From positions 523,106 through 587,105 of the forward strand of contig NZ_SMGG01000003.1 of assembly GCF_004339245.1 (NCBI RefSeq): a DNA stretch of 64,000 nt, read 5' to 3'. Made by a program: the position numbers and the translations under genes. The notes under the pieces were generated by a model. The model made no database searches and was not told the DNA's origin. It saw only the letters and a program-made list of their open reading frames with translations. This document shows, in pieces, positions 33,792 through 42,336 of this stretch (position 1 is the stretch's first letter; every line of letters begins with the position of its first letter). Source of the DNA: Seleniivibrio woodruffii. Lineage in GTDB: Bacteria; Chrysiogenota; Deferribacteres; Deferribacterales; Geovibrionaceae.

Positions 33792-33865
33792 GGCGGTGTA
33801 GCTCAGATGGTTAGAGCATGCGGCTCATATCCGCAGTGTCCGGGGTTCAATTCCCTGCACCGCCA
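33792..33865 (+). tRNA. tRNA with anticodon CAU (Met elongator or Ile2 type)
   Basis: The acceptor GGCGGTG pairs with CACCGCC, the D-stem is GCTC/GAGC, the anticodon stem TGCGG/CCGCA encloses CTCATAT with anticodon CAT at 33826-33828, and a T-loop TTCAATT is present. The discriminator is A and no CCA is encoded. It is not the initiator: the first pair is a normal G-C and the anticodon stem lacks three G-C pairs. Elongator Met and lysidine-modified Ile2 cannot be separated by eye. Confidence 0.93.
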
Positions 33866-33873
33866 TTTAAAAA

Positions 33874-33899
33874 ACCGGATCGTTTGATCCGGTTTTTTT
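33874..33899 (+). terminator. Terminator after the tRNA gene
   Basis: Stem ACCGGATC/GATCCGGT with loop GTTT and six or more T, preceded by a run of A. It can also serve the convergent NDH-2 gene. Confidence 0.9.
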
Positions 33900-33957
33900 G
33901 TTTTCAAGGTAATCATTTAATTACAAATATGCTTAATAGGTCGTAAGCGTGGGGAAA

Positions 33958-35277
33958 TTATCCCTCCGGCATCCTCTTCACAGGCTTTTTATGGTTTTTC
34001 TGCAGAATGCAGTTTGTGCAGTTGTCCTGTTCTAGGATAAGCACGGATTCGTTGCCGAAGCAGAACGACATTACCCAGTCGAAGAACACGGCCACCTGCT
34101 TTTTAAACATGCCTATTTTTGCGAGATATGCCACTTTCCATATGTAATATGCCAGTGCCCCCCTCATCTTTATTCCGAAGAGGTTCACCACCGAGTTGTT
34201 TTTGCCGAGAGACACGAGATAGCCGAAGTGGAGATATGAGAACTCAATCGGTTCTTTTCCGTTTATAAGGCGGATAATGTTCTTAACAGCCATAACGCCC
34301 TGCTGCATGGCCAAAGGAGCCACAGGGGGCAGAAATCTGCCTTTAAACTCATATGCACAGCTGTCGCCGATAACAAAAACATTGGGTGCATCTATGGATT
34401 GGGGGGTGAGCGCTTTGTTGATTTTCAGTCTGCTGTCGGGAGTGGCTTCGCCGCCCATATGCTTCAGATATTCCTGACCTTCAACTCCCGCAGTCCATAC
34501 GGTGAGCGTGGAGTTTTTGGTATACTGCTGTCCGTTTATGGAATATGTGATGTGGGTCAGACCGACTTCGTCGACAGCGGCACCGTTGACAACATGGATG
34601 CCGTTGTTCACAAGAATTTCCTGAGCTTTCTGTGCCTGTCCGGGGTCTATGGCCGGAAGAACGGTTTTTGCGTATTCGAAAATGGTTATGTCATATTCGT
34701 CAGGCTTCACCGTGTTATATTCTTTCTTGATCTTGGCTCTGATATAGTCGTTCATTTCGCTGGCTAGTTCCACTCCGGTGATTCCGCCTCCTATAATGGA
34801 GAATGAAAGCAGTTTGCGCTTTTCTTCGGGATCATCCATTGTGCTCGCTTTTTCCAGTGAGTCGATTACCAGATATTTGATGTGTATAGCGTCTGTTATG
34901 TTCTTAAATTCAAAAGCATTTTTCATTGCGGAAAGGTTGCCTCTGAAGTTTGTCCGGCTCCCTGTGGCCACAATGAGATAGTCATAGCTGTATTCGCCGT
35001 TTTCGCAGATCACTTTGCGGGTTTCAGGGTCAACTTTCTTGACCTCATCTTTAACGAAGTGCACAAGGTTTTTTACGCATATTTCTCTGAGGGGAAAGAC
35101 TATATTTTCGGGTTTAACATTTCCGCTGACAACCTCGGCAAGCATGGGGGTGAAGAGTGAATAATTGTTTCTGTCGATAAGGGTGACGTTAACTTTGCCG
35201 GATTTTATGTGTTTTCTGAAAAATGAAACAGCTGTGAGGCCGCCGAAGCCGCCTCCCAAAATAAGAACGTTTTTCAT
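33958..35277 (-). CDS. ndh: Type II NADH dehydrogenase-like FAD oxidoreductase
   Basis: Membrane-associated flavoprotein that probably passes electrons from NADH to the quinone pool without pumping protons; 439 residues. FAD-binding GGGFGGLTA is at residues 8-16, and the second dinucleotide motif SIIGGGITGVELASEM is near 165-180. VFVIGDSCAY and PLAMQQGVMAVKNI are typical near the end. The C-terminus carries an unusual DNCTNCILQK, a Cys-x-x-Cys pair. It has its own transcription unit, convergent with the tRNA. A related sulfide:quinone or other dehydrogenase role is less likely. Confidence 0.88.
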   Translation of the reverse strand: MKNVLILGGGFGGLTAVSFFRKHIKSGKVNVTLIDRNNYSLFTPMLAEVVSGNVKPENIVFPLREICVKNLVHFVKDEVKKVDPETRKVICENGEYSYDYLIVATGSRTNFRGNLSAMKNAFEFKNITDAIHIKYLVIDSLEKASTMDDPEEKRKLLSFSIIGGGITGVELASEMNDYIRAKIKKEYNTVKPDEYDITIFEYAKTVLPAIDPGQAQKAQEILVNNGIHVVNGAAVDEVGLTHITYSINGQQYTKNSTLTVWTAGVEGQEYLKHMGGEATPDSRLKINKALTPQSIDAPNVFVIGDSCAYEFKGRFLPPVAPLAMQQGVMAVKNIIRLINGKEPIEFSYLHFGYLVSLGKNNSVVNLFGIKMRGALAYYIWKVAYLAKIGMFKKQVAVFFDWVMSFCFGNESVLILEQDNCTNCILQKNHKKPVKRMPEG

Positions 35278-35347
35278 ATGGAAGCCTCTGTCTATATGGT
35301 GTAATTTAATTTACACCTGATTGGTCTTTTTGTACAGAGGGATTCGG

Positions 35348-36259
35348 TCAGAAATTCAATCCTGCTCCTATGGCCGCAAAATATGTTTCTGCGTCAAAAA
35401 ACTCGGTGTTTGCTTCCCTTGCGGAGTAGCCGCCGGCGAAGGTGAGGAATTTGTCTTTAAACCCAAAGGGGTTGTTAAGGGTGTAGAGGAGCATTGCGCT
35501 GTAGTCCGTCTCTTTTCTTGTTTCTTCAAAGTAGGGATTGGCGGAGTCGAAATCCACTCTGTCGGCCGAAAGCAGGAAGATGAGGAAGTCGCCGTCGTGG
35601 GTAAGGGTGGTGACTTTTACGCCGCCTCCGAAACCGTCGAATGATTCAGCACTGCCGCTTCTGTCACCTCTGGAGTATTTTGCGAAAAAGTCTGTGAATA
35701 TCTTTCCCTTTTTAAGTGTATATCCGGCTTTCAGTTCATAGTCGTATCCGTTTCTGCCGAGTGAGCTGTGCGCCGCTTTTGCCTTGTCGTCGGCAACGTT
35801 TCGGTGAACAGCGGCCGATTCCGCAAAGAAGCCGGAGCCGCCGATGTTTTTAAGCTTGATCTTTAATCCGTAGCTCTCCGCCTTGGATTTACTGCGATCG
35901 TAAACGTAAGGGTTTTCCCATTCGTTCTCTATGGGGCTGATGAGAAGCGACACATCCGCTTCGGTCTTGTTCATGAATTTTGAGGTGACGCCCAGTTCAA
36001 GTTTGGGGACTATTTCTGTTCTGGGGGCGCCGAAGTGTATTTTTGTTCTGTCGTTCAGCGCATAGTTTATCTCGCCGGATATCATTGCGCCTATTTTTGT
36101 GAGGGAATCGAAATCCGACTTATCGCCGTCTCCGTCCACCATAAGTTTGTCATCCGAGTTTATTACAAAAATTCCGCCGGTGATATAACCGGATATTTTG
36201 TCCTCCGCAAAGGCAGAGAAAGAGACCAGCAGGCAGATAAGCAGAGCAGTAACCCTCAT
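35348..36259 (-). CDS. DUF2860-like outer-membrane/periplasmic beta-rich protein
   Basis: A 303-residue exported protein with signal peptide MRVTALLICLLVSFSAFA. Alternating beta-strand-like stretches run through it, and it ends GLNF, an outer-membrane-type terminal Phe. The order (SGYITGGIFVINSDD, YALNDRTKIHFGAPR, a central LELGVTSKF) resembles DUF2860 proteins, but this is by recollection. It begins two bases after the stop of the sigma54 activator gene, so it is made with the two-component pair and may be its main output. Function is unknown. Confidence 0.75.
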   Translation of the reverse strand: MRVTALLICLLVSFSAFAEDKISGYITGGIFVINSDDKLMVDGDGDKSDFDSLTKIGAMISGEINYALNDRTKIHFGAPRTEIVPKLELGVTSKFMNKTEADVSLLISPIENEWENPYVYDRSKSKAESYGLKIKLKNIGGSGFFAESAAVHRNVADDKAKAAHSSLGRNGYDYELKAGYTLKKGKIFTDFFAKYSRGDRSGSAESFDGFGGGVKVTTLTHDGDFLIFLLSADRVDFDSANPYFEETRKETDYSAMLLYTLNNPFGFKDKFLTFAGGYSAREANTEFFDAETYFAAIGAGLNF

Positions 36260-36261
36260 AA

Positions 36262-37557
36262 TTAATCCTCGATATCGAATTCTTTCAGTTTATTATGCAG
36301 AGTGCGTCTGGATATTTCAAGGATTTCCGCCGCTTTCGACTTATTTCCTCCGGTTTTTTGCAAAGCTTTTACAATTAATTCACGTTCATTGTCACGAATG
36401 CTCAGTCCGCCTGTCTGTTTTGAACCCAGAGGGGGCAGTGTGGATGCGTCCAGTTTAGTGGATGTGGTGAGAATCATGCTTCTTTCCACCAGATTCTCAA
36501 GCTCACGGATGTTTCCGGGGAATGGATAGTTCTTCAATGCCCTCAGATATGCTTCGTCGGCTGACTTTACAAGTTTGCCGAAACGTTTTGCATGCTTTTC
36601 GATGAAAAACTTTACGAGTGCCGGAAGCTCCTCTCTCCTTTCACGCAGAGGGGGGATCTCAACGGGGAAAACCGCAAGGCGGAAATAGAGGTCTTCACGG
36701 AAAGCTCCGGTTTCGGAGAGTTTTTTCAGGTTTTTGTTGGTGGCGGCGATTATGCGCACGTCGGTTTTGAGGGTTCGGGTGTCGCCGACCCTTTCGAAGG
36801 TGCCCTCCTGAAGAACCCTCAGCAGTTTTGCCTGAACCGCCTGCGAAAGCTCGCCTATTTCGTCCAGAAACAGGGTTCCGCCGTCTGCCGCCTCAAAAAG
36901 TCCGGTCTTGTCACGTACCGCAGTGGTGAACGCACCTTTGACGTGACCGAAAAGTTCGCTTTCTATGATATTCTCGCTCAGGGCGGCACAGTTTATTGCG
37001 AGGTAGGGTTTGTCCTTGCGCTTGGAGTTGTCATGCACCGAGCGGGCGACCAGTTCCTTGCCCGTGCCCGATTCTCCCAGAATAAGCACAGTTGCGTCTG
37101 TGGGAGCCACAAGTTTCAGCTGACTGATTATGTGCCCCAGACCTGTCTCTGAATAGACACCGTTGAAGACGTATCCGTCGGCGGGGGCATATTCGCATGT
37201 GCTCCCCTGTTCGCAGAGTTTCAGAGCTTCCATCAGTGCGGGAATGTCCACCGGTTTTGTCAGGTAGTCCGCCGCACCCAGCTTCATGGACTCCACAGCA
37301 GTTTTTACAGTTGAAAAAGCGGTTATGATTATGACAGGAGTTTCAATGCCTTTGCGGCGCATCATTCCCAGCGTGGTAATTCCGTCCATGATGTCCATTT
37401 TCATGTCCAGAAGCACCGCATCAAAAGTATGACTGTCCAGAATGTTGAGCGCTTCAAGACCGTTAGCCGCCTCACTTGTTGAGTGCCCGGCATCTTCCAG
37501 ATGGAGTCTCAGCATCAGTCTGTGGTTCTGTTCATCATCAACAATAAGTATTTTCAT
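36262..37557 (-). CDS. Sigma54-dependent response regulator (NtrC/ZraR type)
   Basis: A 431-residue transcription activator. The receiver covers residues 1-115, with phosphorylation site Asp51 ([11 protein letters not shown]) and Lys102 in YLTKPVDIP. The AAA+ domain has Walker A GESGTGKE at 162-169 and Walker B GGTLFLDE near 227-234. The sigma54-contact loop reads GAFTTA (209-214) instead of the usual GAFTGA. The Fis-type [23 protein letters not shown] ends the protein. The start overlaps the kinase stop by one base (TGATG). It should activate sigma54 promoters, possibly for its own operon. Confidence 0.94.
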   Translation of the reverse strand: MKILIVDDEQNHRLMLRLHLEDAGHSTSEAANGLEALNILDSHTFDAVLLDMKMDIMDGITTLGMMRRKGIETPVIIITAFSTVKTAVESMKLGAADYLTKPVDIPALMEALKLCEQGSTCEYAPADGYVFNGVYSETGLGHIISQLKLVAPTDATVLILGESGTGKELVARSVHDNSKRKDKPYLAINCAALSENIIESELFGHVKGAFTTAVRDKTGLFEAADGGTLFLDEIGELSQAVQAKLLRVLQEGTFERVGDTRTLKTDVRIIAATNKNLKKLSETGAFREDLYFRLAVFPVEIPPLRERREELPALVKFFIEKHAKRFGKLVKSADEAYLRALKNYPFPGNIRELENLVERSMILTTSTKLDASTLPPLGSKQTGGLSIRDNERELIVKALQKTGGNKSKAAEILEISRRTLHNKLKEFDIED

Positions 37558-38801
37558 CAGAAAGTTATCTCCGCTGTAAACACATCTTTGGCTGAAAGGT
37601 TCAGCCCGAACCCGTGGAGGGTCAGTATTCTTTTTACAATGGCAATGCCCAGTCCTGTTCCAACGGTTTTTGTGGTGTAAAAGGGGGTGCCAATCTTTTC
37701 AGTCTCAGGTACAGTTCCGGCTATCCTGTTGGTGACTGTCAGGCTGTGGGGTGATATCACCACCGAGACGGATGTGTTCTCCGGTGATGCCTGAACAGCG
37801 TTCAGCAGAAGGTTGAAAAGCACCTGCATCATCTTAGGGCTGTCGGCCTTTATGCGGGTTTCGGTTCCAGATACATTAATAGTTATACTCTTTGCCGCCG
37901 CATCCGCTGTCAGCAGTTCGGCAGTCTTTTTTGTGAGTTCAAGGAGGCTGACTTCGGTTTTCTCAATGGAAATGTCCCGTCCGTAGGTCAGGAAGTCGTT
38001 CACAATCCTGTCCAGACGTGAAAGCTCGTCAACGCACCTTTCCGCTATGTCCTTTGCGGCTCCCTCGCTCTTTTTTGCCGAAAACTCTATCAGACCTTTA
38101 ACGGAGCTGAGCGGGTTTTTCAGCTCGTGTGCCATAACGAGGGACATTTTTCCCATCTGGGCTTCACGTTCGGCCAGTTCCAACTGACGTGACTGCTCGG
38201 TGCTGTGGCGCATGAATCTGATTGTATAGTAAAACACTGCGGCCAGAAGAATCTGGAGCAGAACAACCCCTGTCAGGAACCCGTATTGCGAGGCCTTTAT
38301 GCTCTCAAGGCCTGATGAGTCAAGGAGTGCGCCCCCGTAAGCTACTGTCTGGGGAGTGTTGAATCCATCATAATTGTGCATGCGCCCCATCCGTCCCATG
38401 CCCATGTGGTGCTGGTTTATCCGCTTGATGACCAGAAGACCTTCAGCGGTCTGAACCACAAGACGTTTGGAAAGCTCCACCTTCGGCAGATCAACGTCGC
38501 CTGAGTTGAGGAGCATTTCGCCCTTTTCGTCAAACAGGTAGAGTGATCTTATGGTGCTGCTGTCCGTTGTGTCTTTCAAAATTTCTTTAAATCTGGGCGA
38601 ATAGTCCGGATCCAGAGCCATCATAGCCCTTCGTCCGCCTTCGAAAGTTGAGAGTGCGGCAAAACCTGTCAGAGCCAGAGAATTTTTCGCACTTTTGACA
38701 GTGGCGGCGGTGTTATACATTTGTGCGAGCACCACCAGCAGGTTAAGTACCATTGCGGCAGCGATCAGAATTTTAAGTTTGTTTGCAGTTCTTTTTTCCA
38801 T
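37557..38801 (-). CDS. Membrane sensor histidine kinase (ZraS/HydH-like)
   Basis: A 414-residue kinase partnering the downstream sigma54 activator. Membrane segments lie at about residues 10-28 and 175-195. The periplasmic sensor between them contains the His/Met-rich stretch HHMGMGRMGRMHN (131-143), which suggests metal binding. The H-box VMAHELKNPLSSVKG holds His225. The N-box (LLNAVQAS), an F-box-like FYTTK and the lid GTGLGIAIV are present. The G1 box, however, reads VTNRIAG where DxGxG is expected, so its Asp is replaced by Asn. It is the first gene of the three-gene minus-strand operon. Confidence 0.9.
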   Translation of the reverse strand: MEKRTANKLKILIAAAMVLNLLVVLAQMYNTAATVKSAKNSLALTGFAALSTFEGGRRAMMALDPDYSPRFKEILKDTTDSSTIRSLYLFDEKGEMLLNSGDVDLPKVELSKRLVVQTAEGLLVIKRINQHHMGMGRMGRMHNYDGFNTPQTVAYGGALLDSSGLESIKASQYGFLTGVVLLQILLAAVFYYTIRFMRHSTEQSRQLELAEREAQMGKMSLVMAHELKNPLSSVKGLIEFSAKKSEGAAKDIAERCVDELSRLDRIVNDFLTYGRDISIEKTEVSLLELTKKTAELLTADAAAKSITINVSGTETRIKADSPKMMQVLFNLLLNAVQASPENTSVSVVISPHSLTVTNRIAGTVPETEKIGTPFYTTKTVGTGLGIAIVKRILTLHGFGLNLSAKDVFTAEITF

Positions 38802-38856
38802 GATTCAATAATACACCTTATTGACAGAAATTTACATTTGAAAAATTTGCCAGTGA

Positions 38857-38875
38857 GTGTGCATAAATTGCACAC
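38857..38875. promoter_or_regulatory. 19-bp dyad GTGTGCA-N5-TGCACAC upstream of the kinase operon
   Basis: Perfect 7-bp arms around TAAAT, 56 bases before the kinase start codon. The spacing and TGCA core resemble sites of NtrC-type activators, so it may be the binding site of the response regulator encoded downstream. Confidence 0.55.
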
Positions 38876-39117
38876 TTCAGACCGGAGTATAAATTTTGAA
38901 CGCCAAATAGTCGGAATTTTGGCTGAAATGGCGTTTAATTTTGTAAAAACCTCGTGCTTTTTATGTCATAAAGCTGTCAAAACGGAATGTAAATTCTTGT
39001 CTATCAGTATCTTAATGTAATTAGGCGCATTATTATCCGTTTCTTGCTTTTTTTGGATTTTTGGATAAGGTATGTAATAAATCTTTATATTTTTTCAGTC
39101 CGGTTGGTACAATTATA

Positions 39118-39146
39118 TTGACATTATAGTTGTTTTTCCGTAGATT
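39118..39146 (+). promoter_or_regulatory. Promoter of the spermidine operon
   Basis: A perfect TTGACA (39118-39123) and TAGATT (39141-39146) with 17 bases between, ahead of speA. Confidence 0.65.
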
Positions 39147-39179
39147 TCTCTGTCCTAAGACTAATGCGGGGGTTTATCA

Positions 39180-41105
39180 ATGTGGCGTGACCCTGAGAAA
39201 TGTAAAAACTGGACTATTCAGGATTCCGAAGAGCTTTACGGCATCAACAAATGGGGAGCGGATTATTTTCAGATCAATCCCATCGGTGATGTAACCGTTA
39301 CTCCTTTCGGAAAGGGCAACAATGCCCGTATCAGTCTGTACGACATCGTTCAGGAGATAGAGGAACGGGGGATGAGCATGCCCGTTATCCTGCGTATCGA
39401 AAACATTCTGGGTTCCCAGATCAAGCTCCTGCACGAAACTTTCCGCAAAGTTATCGAAGATACCGGATATCAGGGGCAATACAAGGGTGTGTTCCCCATC
39501 AAGGTGAATCAGCAGGAACAGGTTATCGAAGCCATTGCCGAATTCGGCAGGAAGTATAACCACGGACTGGAGGCCGGCAGCAAGCCGGAGCTTATCGCCG
39601 CCATCAGCATGCTGCAGAACCGTGACGCATGTCTTATCTGCAACGGATATAAGGACGAGGAGTTCATCGATCTTGGGCTTAACGCCGTCAAGATGGGCTA
39701 TCAGTGCTTTTTTGTTATAGAGGTTCCGGGCGAAGTCGACCTTATCCTTGAGCGTGCCAAAAAACTCAAGGTTCGTCCCCTGCTCGGACTCAGAGGAAAA
39801 CTTTCAACACAGGCCGAAGGTCAGTGGTCGGAATCAGGCGGAGACAACAGCGTTTTCGGTCTGAACGTCAGCCAGATGGTGGATGTTCTGGACAGGCTGA
39901 AAGAGGAGAACAAACTCGACTGCCTGAAACTTCTGCACTACCACATCGGTTCCCAGATTCCCAACATCCGTGACATCCGTGCGGGTGCTCTCGAGGCCTG
40001 CCGGATATACGAAGAACTGGTGAACGAAGGCGCCCCCATGGGCTACATCGACTTTGGCGGCGGTCTTGCCGTTGACTATGACGGATCGAACACCAACTAT
40101 CACTCCAGCCGCAACTATTCCGTCGAGGAATACTGCTATGACGTGGTAGAATCTATAATGAACGTTCTCGGGAAAAAGGGTATAACCCATCCCACCATAA
40201 TTACCGAGTCCGGCCGTGTAACTGTCGCCTACTACTCTGTATTGCTGTTCAATATTCTGGATGTGTCCAGCTTCATCCCTCATCCCATTCCGGATGAACT
40301 GCCGAAATGCAGCAACGATCTGCTAGACAATCTGTTGGCCACATATAAGGACGTTGCGCCCAGAAGCATTCAGGAGAGCTGCAACGATGCGCTCTTCTAT
40401 CGGAATCAGGCCCGTCAGCTTTTCAAGCACGGCCAGATAACCCTGCGCCAGCGTGCCATGGCCGAGAACCTTGTGCGCCATATTCTGATGAAAATATCCT
40501 CCACCGCCAGACACATGACCCATGTGCCAAAGGATGTGCAGGACATAGATAAACTGCTGTACGACATATACTACGGCAACTTTTCGCTGTTCCAGTCGCT
40601 GCCCGACGTATGGGCGATAAACCAGATATTCCCCGTTATGCCTATCCACAGGCTGAACGAGGCTCCCACGCGTCCGGCGATAATTTCGGACATAACCTGC
40701 GACTGTGACGGCAAGATAGACAACTTTCCCGACTACTCCCACGACAAGAATGCGATCCTTCTGCACGATTTGAAGGAGAGCGAGGAGTATTATCTCGGCG
40801 TGTTCCTTGTGGGTGCATATCAGGAGACGCTGGGCGACCTGCACAACCTGTTCGGCGACACGAACGTGGTGTCCATAAACGTTCATCTGGACGGCTCATA
40901 TGAGGTTGTCAGAGAGCTTGAAGGCGATTCCGTGTCGGATGTTCTGTCGTATGTGGAATACGACGTTAAGGCCATGAAACACAGACTCAAGAAAATAGCC
41001 GAGGATGCGGTTCAGAAGGGCTTCATCACCGGAAAGGAACGCAAGGATATCCTCAACGGGTTCGAAGAGGGTCTGCGCGGATATACATATTTCGAGAAGG
41101 ACTAG
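39180..41105 (+). CDS. speA: Biosynthetic arginine decarboxylase
   Basis: Converts arginine to agmatine, the first step of this operon; PLP fold-III enzyme of 641 residues, normal length. It opens MWRDPEKCKNWTIQDSEELY. The PLP lysine is probably Lys108 in GVFPIKVNQQEQV. EFGRKYNHGLEAGSKPEL and the HYHIGSQIPNIRDIR motif match SpeA. A GGGGG run lies about eight bases before the ATG. It is followed 11 bases later by the carboxyspermidine dehydrogenase gene. Confidence 0.96.
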   Translation: MWRDPEKCKNWTIQDSEELYGINKWGADYFQINPIGDVTVTPFGKGNNARISLYDIVQEIEERGMSMPVILRIENILGSQIKLLHETFRKVIEDTGYQGQYKGVFPIKVNQQEQVIEAIAEFGRKYNHGLEAGSKPELIAAISMLQNRDACLICNGYKDEEFIDLGLNAVKMGYQCFFVIEVPGEVDLILERAKKLKVRPLLGLRGKLSTQAEGQWSESGGDNSVFGLNVSQMVDVLDRLKEENKLDCLKLLHYHIGSQIPNIRDIRAGALEACRIYEELVNEGAPMGYIDFGGGLAVDYDGSNTNYHSSRNYSVEEYCYDVVESIMNVLGKKGITHPTIITESGRVTVAYYSVLLFNILDVSSFIPHPIPDELPKCSNDLLDNLLATYKDVAPRSIQESCNDALFYRNQARQLFKHGQITLRQRAMAENLVRHILMKISSTARHMTHVPKDVQDIDKLLYDIYYGNFSLFQSLPDVWAINQIFPVMPIHRLNEAPTRPAIISDITCDCDGKIDNFPDYSHDKNAILLHDLKESEEYYLGVFLVGAYQETLGDLHNLFGDTNVVSINVHLDGSYEVVRELEGDSVSDVLSYVEYDVKAMKHRLKKIAEDAVQKGFITGKERKDILNGFEEGLRGYTYFEKD

Positions 41106-41116
41106 GAGTGAAAACA

Positions 41117-42334
41117 ATGTCAAAAATTCTTATAATCGGAGCCGGCGGAGTAGGTAACGTTGTTGTGAAGAAGTGCGCACAGCACCCCGATGTCTTCACC
41201 GATATACACCTTGCAAGCCGTACAAAATCAAAATGCGACCAGATAGCTGAAGAGGTCAAAGGCCTCTACGGCGTGAAAGTCAGCACCTATGCCGTGGATG
41301 CTGACAACGTGCCTGAGCTGGTTCAGCTCATCAATGCGGTAAAACCTGCGCTTGTGCTCAACGTTGCCCTTCCCTATCAGGATCTTACGATAATGGACGC
41401 ATGTCTTGAGGCAGGCGTTAACTATATGGACACGGCGAACTATGAGCCGAAAGACACCGCTCATTTTGAATATTCATGGCAGTGGGCATATCAGGACAGA
41501 TTCAAAGAGAAAGGTCTGATGGCTGTTCTCGGCTGCGGTTTCGATCCCGGCGTAACGAACATCTTCTGCGCATATGCACAGAAGCATCTCTATGACAGCA
41601 TTGAGACAATCGACATTCTCGACTGCAACGCAGGCGACCACGGACATCCTTTTGCAACGAACTTTAACCCTGAGATAAATATCCGTGAGGTGACTCAGGT
41701 TGTGCGCCACTGGAAGAACGGGCAGTGGGTTGAAACTCCCGCCATTCTTGACGATAAATGCATCCACTTCCCCTTTGACTACCCCGAAGCGGGTGTTAAA
41801 GAGAGCTATCTGCTCTATCACGAGGAGATGGAATCCCTCGTTAAGCACATTAAAGGTCTGAAGCAGATCCGCTTCTGGATGACATTCTCCCAGAACTACA
41901 TCACTCACCTGAAAGTTCTTGAGAACGTGGGCATGACGAGAATCGACGAAGTTGAGTACAACGGAGTCAAGATTATCCCCCTTCAATTCCTGAAAGCTCT
42001 TCTTCCCGATCCCGGTACTTTGGGGACTAACTACACAGGAAAAGCTGTAATCGGCTGTATCTTTGACGGCGAAAAGGACGGCAAAAGATTTAAAAAATAC
42101 ATCTACAACGTATGCGACCATGCCGAATGCTACCGTGAGGTTCAGGCGCAGGCTGTTTCATACACAACAGGCGTTCCCGCCATGATAGGCGCAATGATGA
42201 TGCTGAAAGGCATCTGGACGGGTGCAGGCGTTTACAACGTTGAACAGCTCGACCCCGACGTTTTCATGGACGAGCTGAACAAGTGCGGTCTGCCCTGGCA
42301 GGTTGTGGACTTTAACGGCGAGCTTCCTGTATAA
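41117..42334 (+). CDS. Carboxy(nor)spermidine dehydrogenase (CASDH, Lys1-like)
   Basis: Reductively condenses putrescine (or diaminopropane) with aspartate semialdehyde to give carboxyspermidine; 405 residues. The NAD(P)-binding GAGGVGNVVVKK opens the protein, followed by NYMDTANYEPKDTAHFEY and GCGFDPGVTNIFCAYA, all typical of the saccharopine-dehydrogenase-like CASDH family. The ATG at 41117 has TAGGAG upstream; a GTG three codons earlier overlaps that site. It lies between speA and the matching decarboxylase, which makes the assignment firm. Confidence 0.94.
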   Translation: MSKILIIGAGGVGNVVVKKCAQHPDVFTDIHLASRTKSKCDQIAEEVKGLYGVKVSTYAVDADNVPELVQLINAVKPALVLNVALPYQDLTIMDACLEAGVNYMDTANYEPKDTAHFEYSWQWAYQDRFKEKGLMAVLGCGFDPGVTNIFCAYAQKHLYDSIETIDILDCNAGDHGHPFATNFNPEINIREVTQVVRHWKNGQWVETPAILDDKCIHFPFDYPEAGVKESYLLYHEEMESLVKHIKGLKQIRFWMTFSQNYITHLKVLENVGMTRIDEVEYNGVKIIPLQFLKALLPDPGTLGTNYTGKAVIGCIFDGEKDGKRFKKYIYNVCDHAECYREVQAQAVSYTTGVPAMIGAMMMLKGIWTGAGVYNVEQLDPDVFMDELNKCGLPWQVVDFNGELPV

Positions 42335-42336
42335 TA

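Larger units (their letters stand above)
38802..39179. other. Intergenic region between the kinase operon and speA
   Basis: 378 bases without a gene. It holds a 19-bp dyad (38857-38875), a looser inverted pair ACGCCA/TGGCGT (38900-38905 and 38929-38934) and the speA promoter (39118-39146). I found no clear -24/-12 sigma54 promoter toward the kinase gene and no small coding frame with a ribosome site. Confidence 0.7.

Noticed and set aside
33792-33865. Initiator tRNA-fMet
   Set aside because: The first pair is G-C and the anticodon stem is TGCGG/CCGCA without the three G-C pairs of initiators.
38802-38856. Sigma54 (-24/-12) promoter for the kinase operon
   Set aside because: TGGCAAATTTTTCA on the minus strand has the GG but lacks GC at the right distance, so it does not meet the consensus.
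39834-40886. Minus-strand frames inside speA
   Set aside because: speA matches its family along the full length; these frames are shadows.
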